This document shows positions 1 through 11,165 of a stretch of DNA of 64,000 bases, one piece after another (the first letter of the stretch is position 1; every line of letters begins with the position of its first letter). A model generated the notes under the pieces. That model saw only the letters and a list, made by a program, of their open reading frames with translations, searched no databases and was not told the DNA's origin. This DNA comes from Eonycteris spelaea. Its lineage: Eukaryota; Chordata; Mammalia; Chiroptera; Pteropodidae. The translations under genes were made by a program, and so were the position numbers. The DNA is taken from contig PUFA01000057.1 of the NCBI GenBank assembly GCA_003508835.1, positions 9,684,501 through 9,748,500 of the forward strand. The letters are read 5' to 3'.

Positions 1-149
1 TGCAAGTATATTGACCCCAAATAGTTCTTGAGCAAGTTGTTTTCTGAATTGATTTCAAATTATTTTATCATTCCCTGTGATGTCTGTTCAAGCAACAAGA
101 GGAGCATGATTTGTTCTGTCAAATCCGGTTCAAATACCAACAAGATTGC

Positions 150-275
150 TTACCAGTTGATGACTTTGACAACCTAGGGAGTTTCTCTGAGCCCTAGTTT
201 TTACACAGGGCTGTTGTGAGACTTAAATGAGCTAATGTACAGGAGGGATTAGCACTGTACTTGGAATCTAATCAA
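150..275 (+). repeat. MIR SINE fragment
   Basis: Contains the MIR core order: a 'tttctctgagccctagtttt' block followed by 'gggctgttgtgagacttaaa' and 'tgagctaatgta'. This is the ancient tRNA-derived mammalian SINE. It is heavily diverged and lacks the tRNA-like head. Confidence 0.7.
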
Positions 276-287
276 TCTCAAAGACAC

Positions 288-405
288 AATTATTGACAAC
301 ATGTATTGAGTTGGTCCTCAGGTGCCAGGCCAAAGAATAAGTATGTTACAAACATAATTTAATCAAAATCATCACAACAACTTTATGAGATGTGTTTCTC
401 AATTT
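288..405 (-). repeat. MIR SINE fragment, opposite orientation
   Basis: Reads as reverse-complement MIR: 'tgtattgagttggtcctcag-gtgccaggc', then a 'taatttaatc...atcacaacaactttatgag' block. It lies next to the plus-strand MIR just upstream, so two independent old insertions probably sit side by side. Confidence 0.6.
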
Positions 406-584
406 ATAGAGCCCCTGATCTATTGAACCATCACATGATACTGTAGACTGAGATAGTAAAAATATTTACTAGTTGTTATTTTTATGCACAGAGATTGCAA
501 GAGATATAGAACAAAAGGATGTCAGAAATTGCTGGATTGAAGGAGACTTAGGTGTTGAATCTTATATTTGTCATTGTCACCTAA

Positions 585-795
585 AAGTTGTGAGGTCTGG
601 GACAAAATATTCTCCTGAAAATCTCGGTTTTCTTCTTAATAAAGTGGGGATAATAGTGATATACGTCACTGGGCTGTGAGAATTAAATGAGACAATATAC
701 ATAAGTCAGCCCAGTATGTGTCTTGTTTTTTGATGAATGGTAGCTATTGTTGTTATTGTTATTATTATCATCTCATCATCATCTTCATTATTGAA
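585..795 (+). repeat. MIR SINE with (TTA/TCA)-rich tail
   Basis: MIR core 'cttaataaagtggggataat' and 'gggctgtgagaattaaatga' are clear. The 3' end runs into a TTG/TTA/ATC-rich low-complexity tract at about 746-790, the usual decayed MIR tail. Confidence 0.7.
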
Positions 796-1479
796 GAGGA
801 TGAATGATATTAGATAAAAAAGCCACCTTGTGGTTATGCAAATTAGAAGCATTGCACATAAATTATCACTAATCTTTTCACTAAAGGGAATGAAAGGATT
901 ATTCAACCATGAAATTTCATTCCAGTTTCCTCTGAAGAACAAAAAGCAAGAAAATCTCCCTCTTTGAAACTCTGGGACTTATGACAAAAGGTACCTGGAA
1001 AAAATTGATTCCACAATAGTGCAGGAGCAGGTGCGACCACAGATCTTTGCCTGAGTGGATGTGGAGTCAGAGCTGGCGAGTCAGTGCCAACTGCCCATGA
1101 AGGCCTTTGAGGCCGTGTCCATAGTGCTGCTCTATCCAGCCTGTCCCCTCTAAGGCATATGCCACCACTCAGCTGCCGTCCTCCTTATCTTTCCCTAAGT
1201 AACCCATTGAACCTGTTGTGTCCATCCTTCTCATGGCTGCCTGAATTATCTGTGAATCATACGGTAGAGCATGGCAATCTCCTTCCACAAAATATGAAAA
1301 ACAGAAAAAAATTAAGCGTTTAGCATGGCTTTCAAAGCCCATCATGTTTGATTCCAGCTCACCTACCCAGTCTCACTTTCCACTATCCATTTGCTCACCT
1401 TCTACGTTCACTTTAGGCTTCTCACAACTATGATGTAATTTATTCCTAAATTTATGATCTACTCAGCATATTTACTTTT
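796..1479. other. Unassigned sequence with a possible L2 trace
   Basis: No gene is seen. Positions about 1010-1260 are richer in G and C than their surroundings and do not match a repeat I know. A stretch at about 1310-1430 ('caaagcccatcatgtttgat', then a cytosine-rich part) resembles the L2 consensus on the plus strand but is too diverged for a firm call. Confidence 0.3.
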
Positions 1480-3095
1480 TCTTAAGCTAATTTTAATAAT
1501 AAAAAATTCTCCTCTATAATTTTGTTTCTCTTCTTATTTCTAACCTTGTTTGTTTCTTCACTTCCAATTTCTAAATTAGGTTTTCTAAGAATTTGCCTAT
1601 TTTATTGGTCTTCAAATAAGCAGCTTTGACTTAATAGATTAATTCTACTTTGGTTTAAAATTTTAATAATTTTTAATTTTTATCCTTTTATACTACTACT
1701 CGTAGGTTTATTTTGATCTTTGCCTAGCTTCTTGAGATAAAAGTTTAGGTAATTTATTTTTAGTCTTTCTTACTTATAGATGAACACAGCAGTATTATAT
1801 GTTTTCCTGAGTGTTCCTTAATCTTTATCCCATACAGTTTGATATCAAATATTTCATAATTTGTTAATAAAGACTATATGATTTATAATTTTATTTTTAG
1901 TAGCTATTAAGATCAGAGTTTTAATTTTTCAAGTAGTTCTTTTTACTTTTATCTTCTTTTTCTTATGTTTTCTTTTTTCTTGTTCTTCTGATTTTATATC
2001 AATATGGTTACCAGAATGACTGTATAATTTCTTCAAATTTATTTAAATTACTAAATCTATACTGATATATTTTGTTCTATAGGCTATATAAACAATTGAT
2101 GGTAATAATTTGAAATTTTCTACTAATATAATAAATTTGTCAGTGTCTCATTTTGGCTTAAAATTTTTTTTTGCTTTATGAATTTTGAGACTGCTTTATT
2201 AGGTGCACTCAAGTTTAGAATTGTAGTATTTCAAAGATGTGGATATTTTATCATGATGTTCTGCTTTTCTCTGTCTCTCTTAATGCTTATCATATTCAAA
2301 TCTATTTTGTCTGAAGTTGACGTAGTTTCCAGCATATTTTTAAAATTAAAATGTAGTTGACTGTTCAGCTTATTTTTGATTAATATTTACCTGGCATTTC
2401 GTTTCATTTTTTCTGGTTTTATTTAATAGACTATTAGTTGCTCATATTTACATTATACAATTCAATGAGTTTTTTTTCAATTATAGTTTGCATACAATAA
2501 TATATTAATTTCAGTTGTACAGCATAGTGATTAAAGATCTATATAACTCACAAAGTGATCACTCTACTAAATCTAATATTCTTCTTCCCCCTCAAATATT
2601 TATTACAACATTGTTAACTATTTTACTTATGATACATTTTATTTCTCCGTGTCTATTTTGTAACTATCAATTTGTACGTCTAAATAACTTTGCCTTATTT
2701 CACCATCATTCTACTCCCTTCCCATGTAATAGCTCTCAAAATATTCTCTATATCTGAGTTTGTTCCAGTTGTTGTTGTTTATTTTGTTCTTTAGACTCCA
2801 CATGTATGTGAAATCATGTGATATTTGTCTTATCTGACTTACTTTATTCAGAGCAATACCCTCTAGGTCCATCAAGGCAATATCTTATTGCATCCTCTTT
2901 ATTTTAGTCTGTGTGTGTCTTTTAATCTGAAGTGAGTCTCACGTAGGCAGCATATATAAGGGGCTTGTTTTCTTATCTATTCAGCCATTCTATCTTTTGG
3001 TTGGAGTACTTAATTCTTTCGTTTTAGTTACTTGTTGATAGATATGTAGTTATTACCATTCTTTATTCATGTTTTAAATTTTTTTTACAGTTTTA
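1480..3095 (-). mobile_element. Old L1 LINE, ORF2 part, interrupted
   Basis: The minus strand carries decayed L1 ORF2 between the endonuclease and reverse transcriptase. On the plus strand this appears as the antisense series 'cctattttattggtcttcaa', 'cttcttgagataaaagttta' and, after an interruption, 'ctgaagtgagtctcacgtag' and 'ttggttggagtacttaattc'. The order is co-linear with L1 ORF2, so 1480-2455 and 2888-3095 are two halves of one old element. A younger L1 tail sits between them. No open frame survives. Confidence 0.6.
2456..2887 (-). mobile_element. Younger L1, 5'-truncated 3' end nested in an older L1
   Basis: Antisense L1 3'UTR: 'tttcagttgtacagcatagt' and then 'cttactttattcagagcaat', followed by the last codons of ORF2. 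A run of T at about 2470-2477 is the remnant poly(A) of a minus-strand insertion. It interrupts the older L1 at 1480-3095, so it is the later arrival. About 430 bp remain, typical of a severely 5'-truncated copy. Confidence 0.65.
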
Positions 3096-3519
3096 TTTAA
3101 TGAATATTAATTTTACTACAGAAAACATAGGATTTCTGCCAATTAAATAATACTCTAATAAGAAAAAAAGATTATCTATACACACATAACCTTGTTCAAC
3201 AAAGATCTTCTCCTTGTAGATCTAAACTCATTAATAGACCAAAACTAGCAATATCTACTGTTTATTATGGGTAGATTGCCCATTTTACAAACAAACCTCT
3301 TACCTATGGGGAGAGGTTTAGGATTTTAGAATGTCTTGATTTATGTTTCCTGCCACAGGAGGGCAGAATTCCCTTGCTGTCCATCAAAAGACATGAACCT
3401 GCAGCTTCAGGGTACTTTTCTATTCCAGAGTTAAATACATATATAAAACAAAGACATCATGCACATAGAATAATCCTCTGGTAATCATATACGCCTTCCA
3501 ATCTTATCAAACTATGATT
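3096..3519. other. Unassigned sequence
   Basis: AT-rich, with no gene, recognisable repeat or RNA motif. Confidence 0.4.
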
Positions 3520-3910
3520 TGCTTACTGTTCCTCAATTAAAATATTCAAATTCCTGTCTCTTTACTACCTTCCCTTTTTTTCCCTCCCAGTTTCTCTCAT
3601 CTGGAATCCTACATAAACTTCTATTTAAATACTACCATTTTAAGGGCCAGGCAAAATCCATTTCAACACTAAAGGACAAAATATTCCCTGACTATTTTGC
3701 TCTATGGTAATCTAGGCTCTGACTGTCTTAACTTTTAGCAAGCATTTGGCTTTAATCTTTTTTTTTTTTTTGCTACTTAATACTGTTAACTAGTTTTCCA
3801 CAAGTTTTTGACTTATCTGCCAATTAGATTGTAAGCTCCTTAAAGACAGATTCTTATATTCTGTTTTTCCTATATTCCTCACGCCACCTGCATAGTAGAT
3901 GTTCCACATG
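3520..3910 (+). repeat. L2 LINE 3' part
   Basis: The segment 'aattagattgtaagctcctt' followed by 'aaagacaga' and a 'catagtagatgttcc' tail is the standard plus-strand L2 3' end. Upstream sequence is more degenerate but follows the same order. A run of 14 T at 3758-3771 falls inside it and could instead be the poly(A) of the adjacent minus-strand pseudogene. Confidence 0.5.
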
Positions 3911-3984
3911 TCCTGATTTTGTAAAGTAACACAGTCAATCCAAATATGACCCAACATGTACATTTAGTGTTCTTTGTGGATTTT

Positions 3985-4647
3985 CTAAACCAATCTATGT
4001 TCTCTGCATAAACAGGGATTTTCTGCTAGCCCAATAAATTTTTTGTTTTGGTACCAGTACTTGTCAGCTAACTGTGTCTCAGACACAGGATTGCAGTTGT
4101 TCTTCCTGTGGTAACTCAATTTCGATGTCATAAACAAGTTTGAATCATCCTTCTGATTTTTCTCAAAAAGTTCATCCATGATGCTCTTCTTTTCAGCAAG
4201 TTCCTTGTCATCTAGTTCATGTCTTCCTCAGGATCAATGCTTGTTTTCCGTTGAATTTGTTCCATTGTTTCTGCCAAACTCTGCCCCAACAAGTAACCTC
4301 GTAAAAAACTGAACAACTTCTCTAGCTGCCTCAGGGACACTTGTTCTGGGTAACTCTTGTGTCATTAATTGTTCTTCAATTGTTCAGCAGCTCTGGTGCA
4401 ATCTGATAACTTTGAAAAGTTTTAGACTGGCATGATGCACTGGAGACTTTTCCCCTTCATTTCATTCTCATAGATTAAGATAACAGCTGGAGGCTGGAAC
4501 CTAATTCCACATTTCTTGGCAGTGCACATCATTTTCATATACACTTCAGGGTAAATCAGAGGAAATCTGATGAAAATGTTAGTTACATGATGACTTCCTG
4601 GAAGTAGAGGTGGAGACCAGGAGCTGGGCCAACTGGCTCCCAGGGTA
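3985..4647 (-). pseudogene. CEP19: CEP19 processed pseudogene
   Basis: The minus strand reads an intron-free, broken copy of CEP19, a centrosome and ciliary-base protein of about 163 residues. The coding part runs from a double ATG at 4532 down to about 4060 (about 473 bp against 492 expected). Recognisable pieces in order are [17 protein letters not shown] near the start, [56 protein letters not shown] and VYDIEIELPQEEQLQSC. It is dead: there is an in-frame stop in the MPV-NFSK segment, two consecutive stops after QLKNN, a small deletion after the DPEED segment, a frameshift before VYDIE, and a stop where the Trp of the C-terminal GWDTE segment should be. A 9-bp repeat, agcatttgg, at 3741-3749 and 4648-4656 is a possible target-site duplication. 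If it is real, the poly-T at 3758-3771 would be the poly(A) tail. Family identity is from memory of the human protein; the 3' boundary is uncertain. Confidence 0.85.
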
Positions 4648-4682
4648 GCATTTGGGGATCAAGGTAAGGCTCTTAATTCATG

Positions 4683-6465
4683 TTTTTGATACACATATTT
4701 TTCTTCTTAAAGAAGTCCTCTGACATTTCCTGTAATATTGGCTTGGTAATAGTGAGCTCCTTTAGTTTTTCTTGTCTGTCCTTCAACTCTGAATAATAGT
4801 CTTGCTGGATAAGATATTCTTGGTTGTAGATCCTGGGTTTTCATCACTTTGAATATTTTGTGCCAAACCCTTCTTGTCTTGCAAAGTTTCTTTTGAGAAA
4901 TCAGCTGCCAGTCTTATGGGTGTTTCCTTGTAGTTAACTAACTGCTTTGTCATGTTGCTTTTAAGATTCTCTCTTTGTATTTAACCTTTGGCATTTTAAT
5001 TATGATGTGTCTTGGTGTGGGCCTATTTGGGTTCATTTTTTGGGGGAGTCTCTGAGCTTCCTGAAGTTGTATGTCTATTTCTTCATCAGGTTAGGGATGT
5101 TTTCCATCTTTATTTCTTCAAATATGTATTCAACTTCTTGTTCTCCCTCTTCAGGTACCCCTATGACATGAATATTTTTACATGGATAATTTTCTCCCCT
5201 GGGCTCCTTAAATTATTATTATAGTCTTGACTCTTTTTTTTCCTGCCATTCTGATTGAATGTTCTCGGCTTCCCCACCCTTTATATCGGTGGTTCAATCC
5301 TCTTCATCTACTCTGTTGATTCATTGTAATACTCTCTTCATCTAAAATAATGTATTCTTCATTTCCAGCTAGTTCCCTTTTATAATTTCCATTTCCATTT
5401 GTATATGTTATTTTACCTCTTTTTTAAAGTTCTCACTGATTCATTTACACTTTGCCTAAGTTCATTGAGCATTTTTATAACAAGTGTTTTGAATTCTGCA
5501 TCTGTTAGATTGCTTGATTCCTTTATTCATGGATCTCTGTTCCATTCTCTCATGGTTTCTGCTTCTTTGTCTTCCCACTTTGGCTACCTTCCTGTGTCTG
5601 TTTCTATGTACTAAGCAAAGCTCTTAAGTCTCCCAGTATTATTAGTGTGGCTCTATGTAGTAGGTGTCCAGTGCCACAGTACTGAGAGGTTCAGCTGTAG
5701 GCCAAGTTTAGCCCCAGCCTGTGCTACTCCGGGGCCACCTGTTAAGATTCAGCAAGCAATCCACAGATGCTGTGTTTATAGTTGCCTCAAGATTTCATGC
5801 CAGAAACTGAGGGCAGCTGTCACCAGTGTGGGTCTTGCAGCAGCTCAGCAAGAGGCATCAGAATTACTGAGGATACAACTAAATGTGTCTTCAGTGGTGT
5901 CACAAGTTCAGGGAGGCAGAGTTCAAGGAATACTCCTGGTAGAGCGACCTCTGTTATCCAGTTTGATGACATCTCAACTATGGCGGTGCTGCACCTTCAC
6001 ACTGGGAAGGGGGAGGGCTCAACAGAGGAACAATGGATACTGCTAGCACTTCTACTCAGCAGAAAGCCTCATCAATGGCCCTCACTCCAACAACTCAGTG
6101 TCCTCCTGTAAGTCCCTGGTGCTTCTGGAGCAGCTGATCTCGTGTTGGTCCCTCTCTGGGAAAGTCCAGTTGCTGACACGGCCTCTTTAAGAGGAGTCTG
6201 CAGCTGCAGTCTGCAGCTGGCATGACCTCTGTCCCACTTAGCTGCTTGGGACCAGGCAATCTTGCGTCTTCATTTCCTCTTACCTCCTAACATTGCAAGG
6301 TGAGTTCTTATTTCTGTCCCTAGTTGTAGGGCTTCTGTTCATCTAGATTCCAGGTGACTCTGCTTGCTGTTTGCTCCATATTTCTATCTCAACTTTGATT
6401 TGGTTGCAAGAGGGGATGAACAAGCCTGTATAATCTACACCATTTTTGCCCGGGGTTCCGGCATT
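4683..6465 (-). mobile_element. Young-type L1, 5' half (5'UTR + ORF1), minus strand
   Basis: The high-coordinate end (about 5640-6465) is an L1 5'UTR read backwards. It matches the reverse of the 5'UTRs at 16-17 and 19-20.5 kb, for example the 'gagggctcaacagaggaaca' block at about 6014. Lower coordinates (about 4690-5600) are antisense ORF1: 'gtccttcaactctgaataat' corresponds to the ORF1 C-terminal RNA-binding part, and 'tatgatgtgtcttggtgtgg' to its middle. No ORF2 or 3'UTR follows at the low-coordinate side, where CEP19 pseudogene sequence begins. The copy therefore lacks its 3' half, the opposite of the usual 5' truncation. ORF1 is broken by stops. Confidence 0.75.
5645..6046 (+). other. 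Open frame antisense to an L1 5'UTR (ORF0-like candidate)
   Basis: A 133-codon ATG-initiated frame lies antisense to the L1 5'UTR. It is composition-biased, with no signal peptide or domain I recognise. Two of its segments recur in the antisense direction of other L1 copies here. A GPPVxIQQ...YSCLK segment is also found on the minus strand at 16649-16837, and a QQRNNG segment is also found at 43687-43917 (+) and, as QQRNNE, at 19547-19741 (-). Shared ancestry of the DNA may explain this without any coding role. Confidence 0.35.
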
Positions 6466-6900
6466 TATTTTTTTTATCCTTTTATTTTTCAGCCTTTTCT
6501 TGTCATTAGTATACAACATACAAAGTTTGTTATTGCTTTCAGTGTACAGCTGGATTATGTTTTTTTGTTTTATTTAATCTCTAAATTCCATTTGATTGAT
6601 GAATTTCACTCATTCTTATACATTGTAATAGTGATATGTTTGAACTTACTTTTCACATTCTACTTTTTAAATTTCTATTTAAACCTATTTATTTGCTTCT
6701 TTTTTCCTTTTATTTCCATTGATTAGATGAAGTAAAGTTTTATAATTTATTTTTATTACTTTATTTTCTCTCTGTGAGTTTGGATTTTATGTATTTATGC
6801 AATTTACCTATTGTATTTTTGTTATTTTAACTAATCTTCAATGATATTTAACAGTATGTATGGAATATAACAATATCTAAAGTTTGGCTCATGATTTGGG
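6466..6900 (-). repeat. AT-rich old L1-like sequence
   Basis: T-rich sequence with pieces that resemble antisense L1 ORF2 of an old family. It may be a continuation of the old element seen at 1480-3095, separated by later insertions. Too diverged for a firm family call. Confidence 0.3.
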
Positions 6901-7125
6901 GTATACAGGTGGGTGGGTAATGGAAGATGCAGGGCATCACTGATTAGAGTCTAAGAGTCTAAGCATCAGGGACATTCTGGTGTTTTCACAAAGTTTTAAG
7001 GTGAAAGAGGAGGAGCAGAAAGTAGACAAGAGAGGCAAAAAGAGCAAGCTGGGAAGCACAGAAGAGCGCAGAGTCTCAGAGGCATAAATGTGCATTTTCC
7101 ATTGGGACACAGTGTATGGACTTCC

Positions 7126-7176
7126 GTGTGGTGTGTGTGTGTGTGTTGTGTGTGTGCGTGTGTGTGTGTTGTGTGA
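7126..7176 (+). repeat. Imperfect (GT)n microsatellite
   Basis: Runs of GT broken by single-base changes (ttg and gcg interruptions). The open frame it creates on the minus strand, a His/Thr repeat, is an artefact of the repeat. Confidence 0.95.
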
Positions 7177-9329
7177 GCAATGAGGACAGGATAGGCAGAG
7201 AATGGGAAGGAAGCCAGAAACAAGGGCTCGTTTTCACTTTACTTATTACTAATTATCTCTATTTATTACAGTAGAATTTGAAAGGAAATAAAGCAGTGAG
7301 GGGGCTGACCAAGTGAAGACGATTCCTGTCACAGCGAAATATATGTTAAAGGCAGGATAAGAGTTGTGGGTTCCTTTCCGGAAGACAAATGGATCAGAGA
7401 AGTTGAATTCACTTGTATCAGAAGTTACGGGTTGAAAGCAAATAGTAACCTAGACTGCTGTTGTTCAGAAATATCTCCTCTTTCACAATGAAAGCCCAAA
7501 TGACATTATTTCTGAGACTGTTATCCTATGCTATTGGTATTCAATTTTGTATACTAGCTATCAGTATGAGAATCAATTTGTTGATGGTTGCTAAAAAATT
7601 TCAGGTCTCCTCTCAAGGTAATCTATACCCTGATTAAATTATAAACAGATTTCTGGAATTCAGTAATGATAGTCCACATGGTATAGAAAAGTAGAGTTCA
7701 AATAGAATTTCTCTCATACAGTGACGAGAGTACTCGTGACACATCAGCTTATGAGAAACAGACATGGTAAAATAAAATACTAGTATGTCTATTTCACTTC
7801 TTTTCACAAGTCAGAGTTATGAAATCTTTTCCTGAACTGACACTCGAAATGGGGTTAATTAGTGGGATTTTAAAAATACTGTTTTTCATTCTAAATGTAT
7901 CTTTTGTTCCTGTTAACACTAACATCTCAGCACAAGCACTTCCAACCCCAAACAAAATGCAACCTTTCAGTTACATGTGCTATTTTTCTAGCCTATATCC
8001 TATCACAGTCTATGTTTTAGTGAATGTGAGAAGGGCTGGAACATGCCTTATGCCTATAAAACACCTTTGATAGGAAGTATAATTAAGAAGTGAGGAATTT
8101 ATACTTATTTTCCTGGTATCATATGAAGACTGAAGGGATTTTTAAAAACACTATTTCATCATCTAAGTTAAACACTACCAGTAACCTCAGAACATCTATG
8201 GTTAGAGCTACACACTAAATTAGAGAATATTGATATGCTAATGGAAGAAGTAATTTGAAACAAAGGCTACATGTGTATTTTATTGAAATAGTCTATTTCC
8301 TGTGACTGTTTAGAAAATGCCAATGATATTTCAAAAATCAAATAATTTGAAGTCATTTGAAATACCAAGTTGTCTAACGCAGGTTTTGCTACCACCAGTT
8401 GAAGAGACCCTGGTCATCTCCATCTCCCTCCATCCTGTAGTCCCTGCTGTCTCAAAACTCACAGAGTTCCTTTCAGCATGCTTCAGACTCACACTTGCTT
8501 TATTCTTACTTCTTTTCTCACTTCTATTTCATAATTTCTGTCCACAGAAATTCTTCCAAATAGACTATCGAGACCCAAAGTTTGCCCTGAGATCCCACCT
8601 CAAGCTTTCAGCCAGACATTAGGAATGAACACATAGGAGTCATAGCCACAGGCTCCTGTGAGATGGTAGTTGCCTGATCAGGATGTGAGAGAATTTGTAT
8701 ACAATGTTAACCTGCTGGTTGATCCTTCGTTGGTCCTCCTTGGGTGGGATTTGGTGTTATCCCTGCACTATCCCGTCTGCACAAGCCCTCATTGGTCTCC
8801 AATGCTGTAGCTGGATTTCCAATATCTGACACACAGCTGTGACTTTGTGCTCTAAGGTGACAAAGGCTTCAAATCATCAATCTATTTTTCATATGGTTGG
8901 ATCAAGTTGGATTTATGAAAAAAATCTCATGATTCACCACAGAGCCCTTTCATCTTTCTCAAGTTTTAAGGCAGGCTAATTTTAAGACAAAGTCACTATT
9001 AATCAGGAAAAATAGGGAATTAAGAACATTCTAAAATGAAGAGTATGAGAAACATAATCAACTCCTAGTAGGTAGGGAGGACTGTTTTGAAGGTTGGTCC
9101 AGGAGTTCCTCAAGTGTGCAGTCCTGGCCATGACAAACCTTGGAAGGAGAACGGGGTCAGAACCAGGAGGTTCTGCAGCGCTCCATATATCAGAGGCTAC
9201 CTCCCATCAGGGAAGAGCACACAGGAATAGGGTGCTGCAGATTCCCTGTCGCCAATCCTCTGTTGGGCCTATCCCATCAGCCAGCCTGTTTTTCTAGAAT
9301 TTCAGATGCTTCCACCAAACCACTCGATT
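7177..9329. other. Unassigned sequence
   Basis: About 2.1 kb with no gene, no clear repeat and no RNA gene. Short open frames (for example 8317-8622, 101 codons) show no domain, and their composition is like the surrounding DNA. Confidence 0.4.
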
Positions 9330-9850
9330 CTCTCCTCTTCTGACCCCACTGCAGTCTATCACCTACCTAGGTCACCCGCTTCCAGTGGTATCTCTGCTTG
9401 TCCATTTAATCTCACATACCCACTAGCATTACCTTCCTGAAATATGAGTCATGGCAGTGGCTCCTCATTGCCTACAGAGTAAAGTATCAACTTCTGGATG
9501 TCCGATCAGCTTTCCCCACACATTCATAACCTATTACACTGATATAATTTTTATTTCCTGAGGGGTCTCTGCACTCTGATGCCTCTGGACCTTTGTGTAA
9601 TAAGTTTCCTGAACCTGAAAAGCCCTTCTCTTCCACATTTCCATGATTACTAGATGTCATATTTGTCAAGACCACGTTTTACTGGTCTTTTGTGTGAGCC
9701 CTTTCCTTTTGTGTGATCATCAGTTGGAGTTCAATGATGTTCTCTTCTTGTGTCCTCCCTGATTCTAAGCAAGTAGGGAACATTCCTCTGCACTATTTTT
9801 ATGTATCCTATCTGGCCTTACATTATCTGTTCGAGTTTTATGTTACTTAT
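9330..9850 (+). repeat. L2 LINE 3' half, degenerate
   Basis: Co-linear with L2: 'gtggctcctcattgcctaca' plus 'gagtaaagtatcaacttctg', then the 'gcctctggacctttgtgtaa' block, then a 'tgcactatttttatgtatcc' block near the end. Strongly diverged. Confidence 0.55.
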
Positions 9851-10454
9851 CTTATTTCTCCAGCCAAATGAGGTCCTGGCTTCATGTTATGCTCCTGGAT
9901 TGGGCACTTGAAGAGGAGCCCATGCCTTTTTTGCATCTTTGCCTTTCTTTTTGCAGGGAATCCACTTTTAGGGGGGGTGGGGTGGGTGGTCAGAGATTCA
10001 GAAGTACCTGGTGCCTCAGTATTTTCAAACACAGGTTGCATTTATACTGTTTATAAGAACATTCTAAGCCCTTTCTTTCTTTGTTCTTGCTTTTGATGCC
10101 ACCTAGGTATGTGCCACCCTTTGGGTGTCCCACAGTTGCCTATTCCTGGGCACAAATTAGATTCATACATCATCTCCCTTCTTAGAATTACCATGTTATC
10201 TTGATATGAGGAAGGTCCGGGTCTCGGGTTACTTTCTTTGGTGCTTGAGCAGTCCTTCCTTGATGTGAAGCTTAATACTATTTGATTTCTTATAATTACT
10301 GGAAAAGCATAATCAACAAATACCAGTTGATTATTAATTTTTTATTGTCCTTGTAAATTGTTTTTATTTTTAAAATATGAACTTGCTTTTCCTTATTCAA
10401 CTCACTTCTAAAGAATGATTAGGCCTACCCATTTAGCGATAAGGTTTTTTTTTT
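9851..10454. other. Unassigned sequence
   Basis: No gene or clear repeat. A G-rich run at about 9969-9990 is low complexity. Confidence 0.4.
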
Positions 10455-10720
10455 AACTTTTCTTTATGGAAATATTAAAACATGTATACAAATAGAGAGA
10501 ATATTATAGTGAACCCCCTATAATTATCACTCAGCTTCATCACTCATCCTCCAGATTACTTTGAAGCTAACCTCAGATATCTTTTCATCTGTAAATATTT
10601 TGGTTTGTTCTTTAGCAGATAAGACAACTTTTAAAAACCCCACAATATCATACTTAAATATATTAATAAATTTTAAATATAGATATAAGTTTCTCGCAAA
10701 ATGGGGTTGTAACACCCTTG
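10455..10720 (-). repeat. Old L1/HAL1-type fragment
   Basis: The plus strand shows a known ancient-LINE antisense block: 'acatgtatacaaatagagag', 'aatattatagtgaaccccct', 'atcactcagcttcatcactc', then a 'catctgtaaatattttggtt' block. Only non-coding 3' sequence of the old element is recognisable. Confidence 0.5.
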
Positions 10721-10781
10721 TTACTAATGTGCTTATAGTTGCTAGAATCTTGAACACAGAAGTTGCTCAGCTTTCTATTGA

Positions 10782-10801
10782 TTAATTGATTAATCAATTA
10801 A
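10782..10801. other. Perfect 20-bp palindrome
   Basis: ttaattgattaatcaattaa reads the same on both strands. It contains several TAAT/ATTA homeodomain-type cores. It is AT-only apart from one G and one C, so chance is possible. Confidence 0.9.
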
Positions 10802-11004
10802 ATGATGCTTGGATCATTGGCTTTCTGGGTTATTACCAACACTTGTAGAACATAGCCCTGTGTTGTGATGATTTCTTCTTACTCATCTCATGATAGATGG
10901 TTTTAAAGGCCAGCACAATTCACGAGCATTGTTCTAACTCAAAGTAGCAGTTAGTGAACCAACCTTGAAGTCATATGACAGGGACCTTAATGTGCCAATA
11001 CCAC

Positions 11005-11165
11005 TTTCAGACTTGTAGACTCAGCCAAGTTGTTGACTTTTCTAAGTCCAGTTTTCCTATAATAATCCTATTTACCTCCTAGGCTTTTTGTGTAAACTAA
11101 GTGAAATATCAAAATCCAAAGCAACATTGGGTATCTAATATGGGCTCAATAACTATTCTGTGTTC
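11005..11165 (+). repeat. MIR SINE fragment
   Basis: MIR order is visible: 'gttgacttttctaagtccag', 'taataatcctatttacctcc' and a tail resembling 'tgggctcaataactattct'. Diverged. Confidence 0.6.

Noticed and set aside
1010..1260. GC-richer stretch considered as an exon or pseudogene fragment
   Set aside because: No protein family recognised, a stop early in the best frame, and no splice-site context.
2456..3095. First read as an internally deleted L1
   Set aside because: The older ORF2 order is present on both sides of the young 3' end, so nesting explains it better than deletion.
3758..3771. T-run taken as certain poly(A) of the CEP19 copy
   Set aside because: It falls within L2-like sequence that continues on both sides, so it was kept only as a possibility.
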